Assembly: GCA_019635215.1 (NCBI GenBank)
Contig: JAHBZZ010000006.1
Span: forward strand, 62,001 to 126,000
From: Nitrosomonas sp.
Lineage (GTDB): Bacteria; Pseudomonadota; Gammaproteobacteria; Burkholderiales; Nitrosomonadaceae
DNA length: 64,000 nucleotides
Reading direction: 5' to 3'
The notes under the pieces are model-generated. The model saw only the letters and a program-made list of their open reading frames with translations. It did not search any database and was not told the DNA's origin. Every line of letters starts with the position of its first letter. The first letter of the stretch is position 1. Shown piece by piece: positions 18,175-26,936 of this stretch. Both the position numbers and the translations under genes were made by a program.

Positions 18175-19744
18175 ACCGTTTGCCGTTCTCATACTCATTA
18201 TTACTGCACTTGCCACAGGGTTCTGGTGGGGCAGTTCCAGGCAACCTGCATCGACACCCGTATTCGCAACCGACCCAGCAGAAACTGCACCAGCCGAACG
18301 TCAAATCCTTTATTACCGCAACCCGATGGGGCTGCCCGACACTTCCCCGGTCCCGAAAAAAGATTCCATGGGCATGGACTATATCCCGGTTTATGCGGAC
18401 GAAAAATCACTCACTGACAGCACCGCTGTGCATATCAGTATCGAAAAAATCCAGAAACTCGGCGTCAGAACCGAAACCGCCGCACACCGCATGCTTCACC
18501 GGACGGTACAAGCACTGGCAACGGTGCAGGCCAACGAGCGCCTGTTATATACCGTTTCCCCCAAGTTCGAAGGCTGGATTCAACGGCTCCATGTCAGCAC
18601 CACCGGGCAGAAAATAAAAAAAGGGGAAGCGTTGATGGATGTCTACAGCCCTGAATTGATTACCGCGCAACACGATTATCTGATCGCTGCAAAAGGCATG
18701 CACTGGGTCAGGGACAGTGATCCGGATGTTCAGGCAAAAATGCAGCGGCTTTCGAAGAATGCGCTGCAAAGATTGTACAACTGGGATATTGCGGAATCCG
18801 ATCTACGCCGGTTGCAGCATGAAGGCAGCCCGATGACCTATCTGCCGCTGCGTTCCGCGGTCAATGGCATCGTGATTGCAAAAAATGCCGTTCAGGGAAA
18901 ACGTTTCATGCCGGGCGACATATTGTATGAAATCGCCGATCTGTCTCACGTCTGGGTGTTGGCGGAAGTATTCGAGCAGGATCTGCATATGCTGCAACCC
19001 GAACAAACCGCCACAATCAGCGTAGACGCCTATCCCGACAGAATATTCACAGGCCGGGTGACGTTCATTTACCCCACGGTCACTCCGGAAACCCGGACCA
19101 CCCGGGTTCGCATTGAACTGGCTAACGAAGCGGCATTACTCAAACCGGATATGTATGCACGCGTTGAATTTTCCGCGACGCATGGCTCGCATGCCGTACT
19201 GACCATACCGAATTCCGCGATACTGGACAGCGGTCTGAAGAAAATGGTGCTGATCGCGCTCGGCGCGGGCCGCTTTGAACCGCGCGCCATAAAAACCGGC
19301 ATGCAGGCGGATGAATATACCGAAGTGCTGTCCGGGCTGGAAGCGGGAGAAGCGGTGGTCACCCGCGCCAATTTCCTGATCGATGCGGAAAGCAATCTCA
19401 AAGCGGCATTAACCGGTTTCAATCCATCGACCGCAGATACTCAGGTTGGCATGCATCACAAACCGGCCGATACTTCAGCCCATGCGCATCATGGCACAGG
19501 CGTCATTCAATCGATTGACTGGACCAATGCAACCGTTGCCATCGCACATGATCCGATCGCCAGCCTGAAATGGCCTGCGATGACCATGGACTTCCATGTT
19601 ACCGATCCGGCGCTGTTGCAATCGGTAAAACCAGGCCAGACAATCGGCTTCATGCTGACAGAACAACCGGCCGATGGCTATATCATCACACAAATGCACC
19701 CAATGGCAGACAACGCTGCCAGTACCGGTCACAGCAGCCACTGA
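18158..19744 (+). CDS. cusB: CusB-type periplasmic adaptor with HMBD and fused CusF domain
   Basis: This 528-aa membrane-fusion protein of the copper/silver pump has an N-terminal hydrophobic anchor. A heavy-metal-binding domain at ~51-78 (YYRNPMGLP, DSMGMDYIPVY) supplies Met ligands. Lipoyl, hairpin and barrel domains of the CusB family follow. After a His-rich linker (HHKPADTSAHAHH), residues ~447-517 form a CusF-like Cu(I)/Ag(I)-chaperone domain with the diagnostic WPAMTM site. A GGAG box precedes the ATG at 18158, which lies inside the end of the upstream gene. The CusF fusion would replace a free chaperone and hand metal to the permease. Confidence 0.9.
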   Translation: MNTISKPFAVLILIITALATGFWWGSSRQPASTPVFATDPAETAPAERQILYYRNPMGLPDTSPVPKKDSMGMDYIPVYADEKSLTDSTAVHISIEKIQKLGVRTETAAHRMLHRTVQALATVQANERLLYTVSPKFEGWIQRLHVSTTGQKIKKGEALMDVYSPELITAQHDYLIAAKGMHWVRDSDPDVQAKMQRLSKNALQRLYNWDIAESDLRRLQHEGSPMTYLPLRSAVNGIVIAKNAVQGKRFMPGDILYEIADLSHVWVLAEVFEQDLHMLQPEQTATISVDAYPDRIFTGRVTFIYPTVTPETRTTRVRIELANEAALLKPDMYARVEFSATHGSHAVLTIPNSAILDSGLKKMVLIALGAGRFEPRAIKTGMQADEYTEVLSGLEAGEAVVTRANFLIDAESNLKAALTGFNPSTADTQVGMHHKPADTSAHAHHGTGVIQSIDWTNATVAIAHDPIASLKWPAMTMDFHVTDPALLQSVKPGQTIGFMLTEQPADGYIITQMHPMADNAASTGHSSH

Positions 19745-19745
19745 C

Positions 19746-22700
19746 ATGTTGAACAGAATTATCGAATGGTCGGCCCGCAACAGCTTTCTGGTGCTGCTGA
19801 CAACGGCCGTCATTATCGGCATGAGTATTTACGCCGTTATGCGCACACCGCTCGATGCCATTCCCGATTTATCCGATGTGCAAATCATCATTTATACGGA
19901 ATATCCCGGCCAGGCACCCCAGGTCGTGGAAGATCAGATCACTTATCCACTGAGTACGGCAATGCTGGCCGTACCCCGCTCCAAAGTCGTGCGCGGACTG
20001 TCGGTGTTCGGCGCTTCGTTTATCTATGTCATTTTCGAAGACGACACCGACATCTACTGGGCGCGCACCCGGGTACTCGAGTACCTCAATTTCGCATCGC
20101 GCCAAATGCCGGCCGGGGTCACCCCCACACTCGGCCCTGACGCGACCGGTGTCGGCTGGGTCTACCAATACGTCGTACAATCCGCCCGGCACACACTTGA
20201 AGAATTACGCACGCTCCAGGACTGGTTTATACGCTACCAACTTACCAAGGCGCAGGGCGTGGCGGAAGTCGCCAGCGTAGGCGGATTTGTGAAAACCTAC
20301 CAGGTCACGGTTGAACCGCACAAATTGCAATCCTACGGTATTCCGATCAATCAGGTCGCGCAGGTGATCCGCACCAGCAACCGCGATGTAGGCGGCCGTG
20401 TCATCGAAATGGCGGAAACCGAATACATCCTGCGGGGCCGGGGTTATTTGCGCGGCATCGCCGATATCGAGAACCTGGTGCTCAAAGCAAATGCGGGTAC
20501 GCCTGTTCTGGTTCGTGACGTGGCGCGCGTCGAACTGGTGCCGGACGAACGGCGCGGCATCGCCGAGCTGAACGGCGAAGGTGAAGCTGTTTCAGGCATC
20601 GCGGTAGCGCGCTACGGCCAGAACGCGCTCGAAGTCATCGACAACTTGAAACATAAAATCGCCGAAATCTCCACCGGCCTGCCGGAAGGCATATCATTAC
20701 AGGCTGTCTATGATCGTTCAGACCTGATTCATCGTGCCATCGACAATCTGAAACAAGTTCTGCTGGAAGAAAGCATTATCGTAGCGCTGGTCTGCATCAT
20801 CTTCCTCATGCATGTCAGAAGCGCACTGGTGGCGATCATCATGCTGCCGGTCGGTATGCTGATCGCCATGGGCGCCATACATCTGATGGGCATCAACTCC
20901 AACATCATGAGCCTCGGCGGCATTGCCATTGCGATTGGCACCATGGTGGACGCGGCCATTGTCATGATCGAAAATGCGCACAAACATCTGGAACGTGCGG
21001 AACCCAACGCATCCCGCACGCAACTGGTTATCGAGGCCTGCCGTGAAGTCGGTCCGGCGCTGTTTTTCAGCCTGTTGATCATCACGGTTTCATTTCTGCC
21101 GGTATTCACACTGGAAGCACAAGAAGGACGGATGTTTGCGCCGCTCGCCTACACCAAAACCTTCGCCATGGCCGGTGCGGCGCTGTTATCGATCACGCTG
21201 GTTCCCGTGCTGATGCTGCTTTTTATCCGCGGCAGAATCACGCCGGAAAAAAAGAACCCCGTCAACCGAATGCTGATCGGACTTTACCGCCCTGTCATCG
21301 CCTGGGTGATGCGCTGGAAAAAACTGACTATTGCAACGGCGGTCATTGCGCTGATTGCGTCCATCTATCCGGCTTTGAAACTGGGCGGGGAGTTCATGCC
21401 GACATTGAACGAAGGCAGCCTGCTGTACATGCCGATCACCCTACCGTCGATCTCTGTCACCCAGGCAGCCGAATTGTTGCAAACCCAGAACAGGATCATC
21501 AAAAGCTTCCCTGAAGTCGAATCGGTACTCGGCAAAGCCGGGCGCGCCAATACCGCTACCGATCCGGCACCGCTCGAAATGTTCGAAACGATCATCAATC
21601 TGAAACCCGAGCATGAATGGCGCGACGGTATGACCATCGACACGTTGATCGCCGAGATGGACGCCGCGCTCCAGATACCCGGTGTCAATAATGCCTGGAC
21701 CATGCCGATCAAAAACCGGATTGACATGCTCGCCACTGGCATCCGCACGCCGATCGGCATCAAGGTATTTGGTAACGATCTCGAGGAAATCGAACAGCTC
21801 GCCAAGCACATCGAATCGGTGATCAAAACCGTGCCCGGCACCACCAGCGCCTACGCGGAGCGTTCAACCGGCGGTTATTATCTCGACATAGAACCCGATC
21901 GCATGGCGCTGGCCCGCTATGGACTGGGTATCAACGACTTTCTGGATATGATCTCGCTCGCGCTGGGTGGCGAAATGCTGACAACCACTGTCGAAGGCCG
22001 CGAGCGATTCAGCGTCAACATCCGCTATCCACGTGAATTGCGTCAGGACCCGCAAGCCATTGCTACCCATGTTCTGATGCCGCTGCCTGATGGCGGCGTC
22101 GTTCCGCTAGGTCAGGTGGCAAACATCCGGACTGTCAAGGCGCCTCCCAGCATACGCACTGAAAATGCACTACTGTCCGTTTATATTTTCGTCGACATCC
22201 GCAACCGTGACATCGACAGTTACGTCATGGCGGCGCAAAAGGCGGTCGATGAACAGGTAAAATTCCCGCCCGGCTACTATGCCACTTGGAGCGGCCAGTT
22301 TGAATATATGCAGCGCGCCAAGGAAAAACTGAAACTGGTGATACCGTTTACGCTGACGCTTATTTTCCTGCTGCTCTATCTCAATTTCAGGCGGCTGACC
22401 GAAACGCTGATCGTCATGCTATCCGTGCCTTTCGCACTGGTCGGCGGCGTCTGGCTCATGTGGCTGCTGGATTACAATCTGAGCGTCGCGGCAGGCGTCG
22501 GATTCATTGCCTTGATCGGCGTAGCCGCGGAAACCGGTGTCATCATGCTGGTCTACCTCGATCAGGCGTGGAAAAAAATCAAGGCGCAATGCGCCATCAG
22601 CGGCGAAAAACCGTCGCCACGCGATCTCTACACCGCAGTCATGGAAGGCGCAGTCGAACGCGTCAGGCCGAAGATCATGACCGTCGTCGCCATCATCGCA

Positions 22701-22874
22701 GGACTGTTACCCATCATGTGGAGCACAGGCACCGGATCGGAAGTCATGCGGCGCATCGCCGCGCCCATGGTCGGTGGCATGCTGTCATCCACCCTGCTGA
22801 CGTTGATCGTCATTCCCGCGCTTTACGCACTGATCAAGGAATGGCAGCTGCGCAGACAATACAGCATGGCATAA
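19746..22874 (+). CDS. cusA: CusA-type heavy-metal RND efflux permease
   Basis: This 1042-aa inner-membrane RND proton antiporter extrudes Cu(I)/Ag(I). It starts MLNRIIEWSARN, one base after the adaptor stop; the upstream in-frame ATG at 19674 would lie wholly inside cusB. The proton-relay segment GTMVDAAIVMIENAHKHLE and the Met residues corresponding to the CusA metal path (LLYMPITLP, DGMTID, RIDML) are present, pointing to monovalent copper/silver rather than Zn/Co/Cd. Twelve transmembrane helices and two large periplasmic loops are apparent. It is the third gene of the operon. Confidence 0.92.
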   Translation: MLNRIIEWSARNSFLVLLTTAVIIGMSIYAVMRTPLDAIPDLSDVQIIIYTEYPGQAPQVVEDQITYPLSTAMLAVPRSKVVRGLSVFGASFIYVIFEDDTDIYWARTRVLEYLNFASRQMPAGVTPTLGPDATGVGWVYQYVVQSARHTLEELRTLQDWFIRYQLTKAQGVAEVASVGGFVKTYQVTVEPHKLQSYGIPINQVAQVIRTSNRDVGGRVIEMAETEYILRGRGYLRGIADIENLVLKANAGTPVLVRDVARVELVPDERRGIAELNGEGEAVSGIAVARYGQNALEVIDNLKHKIAEISTGLPEGISLQAVYDRSDLIHRAIDNLKQVLLEESIIVALVCIIFLMHVRSALVAIIMLPVGMLIAMGAIHLMGINSNIMSLGGIAIAIGTMVDAAIVMIENAHKHLERAEPNASRTQLVIEACREVGPALFFSLLIITVSFLPVFTLEAQEGRMFAPLAYTKTFAMAGAALLSITLVPVLMLLFIRGRITPEKKNPVNRMLIGLYRPVIAWVMRWKKLTIATAVIALIASIYPALKLGGEFMPTLNEGSLLYMPITLPSISVTQAAELLQTQNRIIKSFPEVESVLGKAGRANTATDPAPLEMFETIINLKPEHEWRDGMTIDTLIAEMDAALQIPGVNNAWTMPIKNRIDMLATGIRTPIGIKVFGNDLEEIEQLAKHIESVIKTVPGTTSAYAERSTGGYYLDIEPDRMALARYGLGINDFLDMISLALGGEMLTTTVEGRERFSVNIRYPRELRQDPQAIATHVLMPLPDGGVVPLGQVANIRTVKAPPSIRTENALLSVYIFVDIRNRDIDSYVMAAQKAVDEQVKFPPGYYATWSGQFEYMQRAKEKLKLVIPFTLTLIFLLLYLNFRRLTETLIVMLSVPFALVGGVWLMWLLDYNLSVAAGVGFIALIGVAAETGVIMLVYLDQAWKKIKAQCAISGEKPSPRDLYTAVMEGAVERVRPKIMTVVAIIAGLLPIMWSTGTGSEVMRRIAAPMVGGMLSSTLLTLIVIPALYALIKEWQLRRQYSMA

Positions 22875-23070
22875 CGATGAGTCATCGCGGGCGATAATCC
22901 ATTCGCACATGATCTCGACCGGCATTACCGGAGCGAACGGCTTGTTCGCCAAACCGTCCACATACTGTGAAACAGCTAAATACCGCAGATCGAAGCCGGA
23001 AAATTTGATTTCACACATTACGTGATAGACTGTTCCGTCAAGCGGAAAAAATCCAGTTTGCCTGTCTACC

Positions 23071-24432
23071 ATGAAACAAAAACCGTTTAACGCCAATATT
23101 GATTCCCAGGCTGCGCTATCCACGGCCCGGCTTACACACCGGAAAATCCTGATCCGGCTGTTTCTCGGTTGGCTGTTTCTTTGCATTGTGATCGGAGGAG
23201 CGATCTTATGGTCAGAAGTGCACCGCTTTCAGCGTCTTGCTCACCAGTTGGCCTTGCATGAATCCGCCATACTCAGCGATGAACTCAACTATGATCTGGC
23301 GCACCTCGACACCACCGCGCAGCAGCATCTAACCAATCTTGCGCAACAACTGGTGAAACAGAACTTCCTCGTCGTTGAATTATACGACCTCGACCAACAG
23401 CTCAAAGTGGAAGCAATTCGACCAGGTGAAGAAGCGACGGAGAGCTGGATTGGCCGGCATCGCCATCAGTTTCCGCAGCGTGGCGAATTTACGCACGAAT
23501 TTCACTTTAATGGCGGAAAATTATTCATTGTCGTTCTCGTGCCGATAAAAGGCAGCGGGACGATGCCGACAGGAACGATCGGTTATTTTGAAGGCATCTA
23601 CCTGGTTGACGAAAAAAACCTGGATACGATCAAATCTGACTTGATCCGCACATTGTTGTTTATATCCATCAGTATTACATTCACCACGTTATTAATGTAC
23701 CCCCTCATTATGACACTCAATCGCGGATTGATCCGGTTATCCAATGATCTGCTGATGGGAAATCTTGAATTAATGAATGTATTAGGATGCGCCATTGCGG
23801 AACGTGATTCCGATACCAATACCCATAATTACAGAGTCACCTACTATGCATTGCGGCTCGGTGAAGCGATTAGCCTGCCGCGTCATGAGATACGCAATCT
23901 GATCATGGGCGCTTTTCTGCACGATGTTGGAAAAATCGGCATACGCGATCCGATTTTACTCAAACCCGGAAAATTGACGCCACGGGAATTCGAAATCATG
24001 AAAACACACGTGCCGCTCGGGGTGGATATTCTGGAACAATCCAGCTGGATCAGCGGTGCACGGGAAGTTGTCGAGTTTCATCATGAGAAATACGATGGCA
24101 GCGGTTATCCGAAAGGACTCGCGGGTGACGCGATTCCATTGAGTGCACGTATATTCGCTATCGTAGATGTATTTGACGCGCTGACTTCCGAGCGTCCCTA
24201 TAAAACGGCATGGCCGATAGAAGAAGCGATCAATCATATCGTGCAGAATAGCAATCAGCACTTTGACCCACAGCTGGCCAATGTCTTTATAACAATCGTA
24301 CCCGCACTATTCCATGAGCTGCACAGTATGGAAGAATCGCAAATGGTCAATATGATACAACACTGTATTGCCCGCCATTTTCTGACAACGATGGTTGACC
24401 ACCCGGCACCCAAACGAGCAGTCCGTCTTTAA
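23071..24432 (+). CDS. Membrane-anchored HD-GYP cyclic-di-GMP phosphodiesterase
   Basis: This 453-aa protein has two transmembrane helices (about residues 29-50 and ~185-210) bracketing a periplasmic sensor region with no recognised ligand motif. The cytoplasmic C-terminus is an HD-GYP domain with HDVGKIGI (~282) and HHEKYDGSGYPKG (~340), the intact metal and GYP motifs, so c-di-GMP hydrolysis is likely. It stands alone: the 196 bp upstream contain no gene. Its signal is unknown; proximity to the copper pump may be chance. Confidence 0.87.
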   Translation: MKQKPFNANIDSQAALSTARLTHRKILIRLFLGWLFLCIVIGGAILWSEVHRFQRLAHQLALHESAILSDELNYDLAHLDTTAQQHLTNLAQQLVKQNFLVVELYDLDQQLKVEAIRPGEEATESWIGRHRHQFPQRGEFTHEFHFNGGKLFIVVLVPIKGSGTMPTGTIGYFEGIYLVDEKNLDTIKSDLIRTLLFISISITFTTLLMYPLIMTLNRGLIRLSNDLLMGNLELMNVLGCAIAERDSDTNTHNYRVTYYALRLGEAISLPRHEIRNLIMGAFLHDVGKIGIRDPILLKPGKLTPREFEIMKTHVPLGVDILEQSSWISGAREVVEFHHEKYDGSGYPKGLAGDAIPLSARIFAIVDVFDALTSERPYKTAWPIEEAINHIVQNSNQHFDPQLANVFITIVPALFHELHSMEESQMVNMIQHCIARHFLTTMVDHPAPKRAVRL

Positions 24433-24672
24433 CAGGCGCTGAACCAGATGCCCGGAATACAATTCTGATCTCATAGGACGAACACCATGCGGTGCGTTTT
24501 ATCACAGCCTGCTTTTGCGAACGCACGTATATTTTCAGAATATTTCTGTACGGAAACACCCTGATCTATTTCCCCTGCCAATGCGATCAAGCTGCTCCGG
24601 AATGCACGCAACAACCGGAACGATAACATCGGTCAGAAATATGTCATTTCAATTCGCTTTCAGGAGGCAACC

Positions 24673-26607
24673 ATGATGAAAAGCAGATCAATCTCCCCTA
24701 TCCGTAAAATACTACTATTCACAACCGCTGGCCTCGCATTTACCGCAATGCACCCCGTATTCGCTCAGGAAACCATCACGTTTCCTTCGCGATCGCCCGA
24801 TCTGGCCAACGACAGCTATTGGACAGTCAGTGAGTTCGGCGAAGGCTGCTGTACAATCGACTTCAATATCCGGCGCTGGGATGGCGACAGCTGGAATAAA
24901 GGCACCGGATCAGCCGCCAATAATCAGGACTATGATTGGAATACACCACTGTACGCACCGGCAAATGGCGTGATCGCGAGCTGCTGGCGTAATTTTCCGG
25001 ATGATCCGCAACCGGGTGTCAATCCCCCCAATAACGACATTTTCACCGGTGGCAATCATGCCGTGATTATTACCGACCAGGGTAATGCCATTTCGATGGC
25101 GCACATGAAATCGGGATCAATGCCGGCAAATCTCTGTCCCCCGGATAACGGCAACGGACAAAACTATCCCGCCACCACGGCCAAAGAAGACGCATGGCGC
25201 GTCGCCGCCTATATCCAGCCTGAAAACCGGCCACGTGTCACCGAAGGCGATTTTATCGGCAGAGCGGGCAATTCCGGTAATTCAAGCGGCCCACACCTCC
25301 ATATGTCGCTCAGTCCGATCACCGGAACAGACAGCCAAGGGCGCGAAGCATTGGGATCTTCCGAGGCAATGCGGTTTCGCAACGCCTGGGGACACCGCTT
25401 CGAAGTCGGACAGCAGCACACATCCGATGGCTGGTATCGGCTGCGCGGCGGTCAATTCTCAGGAAATCCGGATTGTGCGACCTGGCAGGCCAACTCACCC
25501 AATTGCGGTTTCAAGACGGTGCATCCCTCGCCTTATTTACGCCGCGCGGACGCCGAAGCCGGCGCCATCAAAGGCGGCGATACGCTGTTTATCTCCGGAA
25601 ACCGGGCGGTTACCGCGACCATTGCCGCAAACAATGACACTTTGAAACTGATTGGCTGGGATCTGGTCGGCGTTGACTCGATTGTCCGCAAGGGAGAAAT
25701 CACAGCGGGTGCAATCAAGGATGTCAAGCTGTCAGAACCAACATCCGGGTATGTGCTTGCCGCCGTGCGTCAATCAGATGACATTCTGAAAATGATCGCC
25801 TACCGGGTGACAGTAACCGGCGGTTTTCAGCGCGTGCACGATCTTTCCGCAGGCAAAATCAGCGCATTGTCCATGGCCACCACCGGCAGCGGAGACAAAA
25901 AATCCGTAACAGCAGTACGCGATCAGGCGGGCAACCTTAAAGTGATCGCCTGGGATATCGATGTCGCAAACGACGGTACTGCAAGGGTTGTCCGCCTCGG
26001 AGACATCTCCGCAGGTCCTGTTTCCGCAGTTTCAATCGCACGCGCCAGGAATTTCGACGGCGTTTTTGTAGGGGTACGTGACAGCGCAGGTGACTTGAAG
26101 GTCATACCGTACACAATGTCAGCGGACGGCAAAACCCTGACACGCGGCGATGCAGCCCAAGCTGGCGCTGTTGGCGGGGCAATCGCCGTTGCGCCGCTGG
26201 CAAAAGGGGTTGCCGCCGCGGTGCGTGACAGTGACGGGAATCTGAGAATGATCACCTGGTCAGCCAATTCAAATGGCGATATCGGTGCGCGGCGCGACAC
26301 CGGCCTTGCCGGCAAAGTCAGCGAGATCAGCCTCCTGACTGCGCCACACGGCGGCTCAAATCTGACTACTGTCGTGCGTAACGCCGAGGGTGATTTAATG
26401 CTCATCGGTTGGGCAGTCAATGATACCGGTACAAATCTGAGACGCCTGGGTTCTTCAAAAGCAGGCAATGCATCGCGGATTTCAGCGGATGTCGTTTCTC
26501 GTTCGTATCCGGGACTCGATCCACGCGATATGATTCTGACAAGTGTTAAAACCGCATCCGGCGATTTGAAACTGATTACGTGGGATACGAATCTGGTCAA
26601 TCCGTGA
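24673..26607 (+). CDS. Secreted M23-like protein with seven C-terminal repeats
   Basis: This 644-aa exported protein begins with a signal peptide ending near HPVFAQ, after a strong AGGAGG box 6 bp before the ATG. Residues ~30-270 resemble an M23/LasA-type metallopeptidase: the GPHLHMSL segment (~205) gives the HxH ligand pair, and DWNTPLYAPANGVI matches the region where M23 enzymes carry H-x(3)-D. The expected first His appears to be Asn or absent, so catalysis is doubtful. Residues ~300-644 hold seven repeats of ~48 aa with the pattern (A/G)VRDSxGxLKxIxW. Seven such units suggest a beta-propeller. It may bind peptidoglycan or a surface polymer. Confidence 0.7.
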   Translation: MMKSRSISPIRKILLFTTAGLAFTAMHPVFAQETITFPSRSPDLANDSYWTVSEFGEGCCTIDFNIRRWDGDSWNKGTGSAANNQDYDWNTPLYAPANGVIASCWRNFPDDPQPGVNPPNNDIFTGGNHAVIITDQGNAISMAHMKSGSMPANLCPPDNGNGQNYPATTAKEDAWRVAAYIQPENRPRVTEGDFIGRAGNSGNSSGPHLHMSLSPITGTDSQGREALGSSEAMRFRNAWGHRFEVGQQHTSDGWYRLRGGQFSGNPDCATWQANSPNCGFKTVHPSPYLRRADAEAGAIKGGDTLFISGNRAVTATIAANNDTLKLIGWDLVGVDSIVRKGEITAGAIKDVKLSEPTSGYVLAAVRQSDDILKMIAYRVTVTGGFQRVHDLSAGKISALSMATTGSGDKKSVTAVRDQAGNLKVIAWDIDVANDGTARVVRLGDISAGPVSAVSIARARNFDGVFVGVRDSAGDLKVIPYTMSADGKTLTRGDAAQAGAVGGAIAVAPLAKGVAAAVRDSDGNLRMITWSANSNGDIGARRDTGLAGKVSEISLLTAPHGGSNLTTVVRNAEGDLMLIGWAVNDTGTNLRRLGSSKAGNASRISADVVSRSYPGLDPRDMILTSVKTASGDLKLITWDTNLVNP

Positions 26608-26632
26608 ATATTTCCAGCTCATTCACGCCCTG

Positions 26633-26678
26633 GAGGCTGTCTACAGGAAAACACAACCGTCCTGTAACAGCCTCTTTC
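26633..26678 (+). terminator. Likely intrinsic terminator of the M23-like gene
   Basis: A two-part stem, GAGGCTGT (26633-26640) with ACAGCCTC (26667-26674) and TACAGGA (26642-26648) with TCCTGTA (26660-26666), is separated only by one bulged C and is followed by a short T-rich stretch. It begins 25 bp after the stop codon. Confidence 0.6.
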
Positions 26679-26795
26679 CGTTATACAGCACGTCAGAACA
26701 AATATTGCCGACAACAGCAGTCGGCCAATTGACTATTGACACCACAGAACGGATACAACTGAATTTCTCATTTCATGACAGCCGGAGAAATTGTC

Positions 26796-26900
26796 ATGCC
26801 AAAAACCTATTATGAAATTGGAGGAAAATACAGACATTATTGCTTTGACCAACATGTGGTAAAAAATCATTGTTCCCGGCGTCGAATACGAATAATATGA
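26796..26900 (+). CDS. Candidate 34-codon ORF, Cys/His-containing
   Basis: ATG at 26796 follows GGAGA with about 8 bp spacing and encodes a basic 34-aa peptide containing YCFDQHVV and KNHCSRRR, a C-H-H-C arrangement that could bind a metal. It ends 36 bp before the large membrane gene. It is short and could be chance. The rest of the 329-bp gap 26608-26936 holds the terminator and no other gene. Confidence 0.3.
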   Translation: MPKTYYEIGGKYRHYCFDQHVVKNHCSRRRIRII

Positions 26901-26936
26901 ATTGACTTGGTATGACGCTTCAAAAGGAGGGTGAGC

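Noticed and set aside
19674..19745. Upstream ATG extending the CusA frame by 24 residues
   Set aside because: The extension overlaps cusB and gives a non-RND start; ATG 19746 gives the standard N-terminus one base after the cusB stop.
26931..26936. GTG start of the large membrane gene
   Set aside because: The AAGGAGG box touches it with no spacing; ATG 26937 has the right distance.
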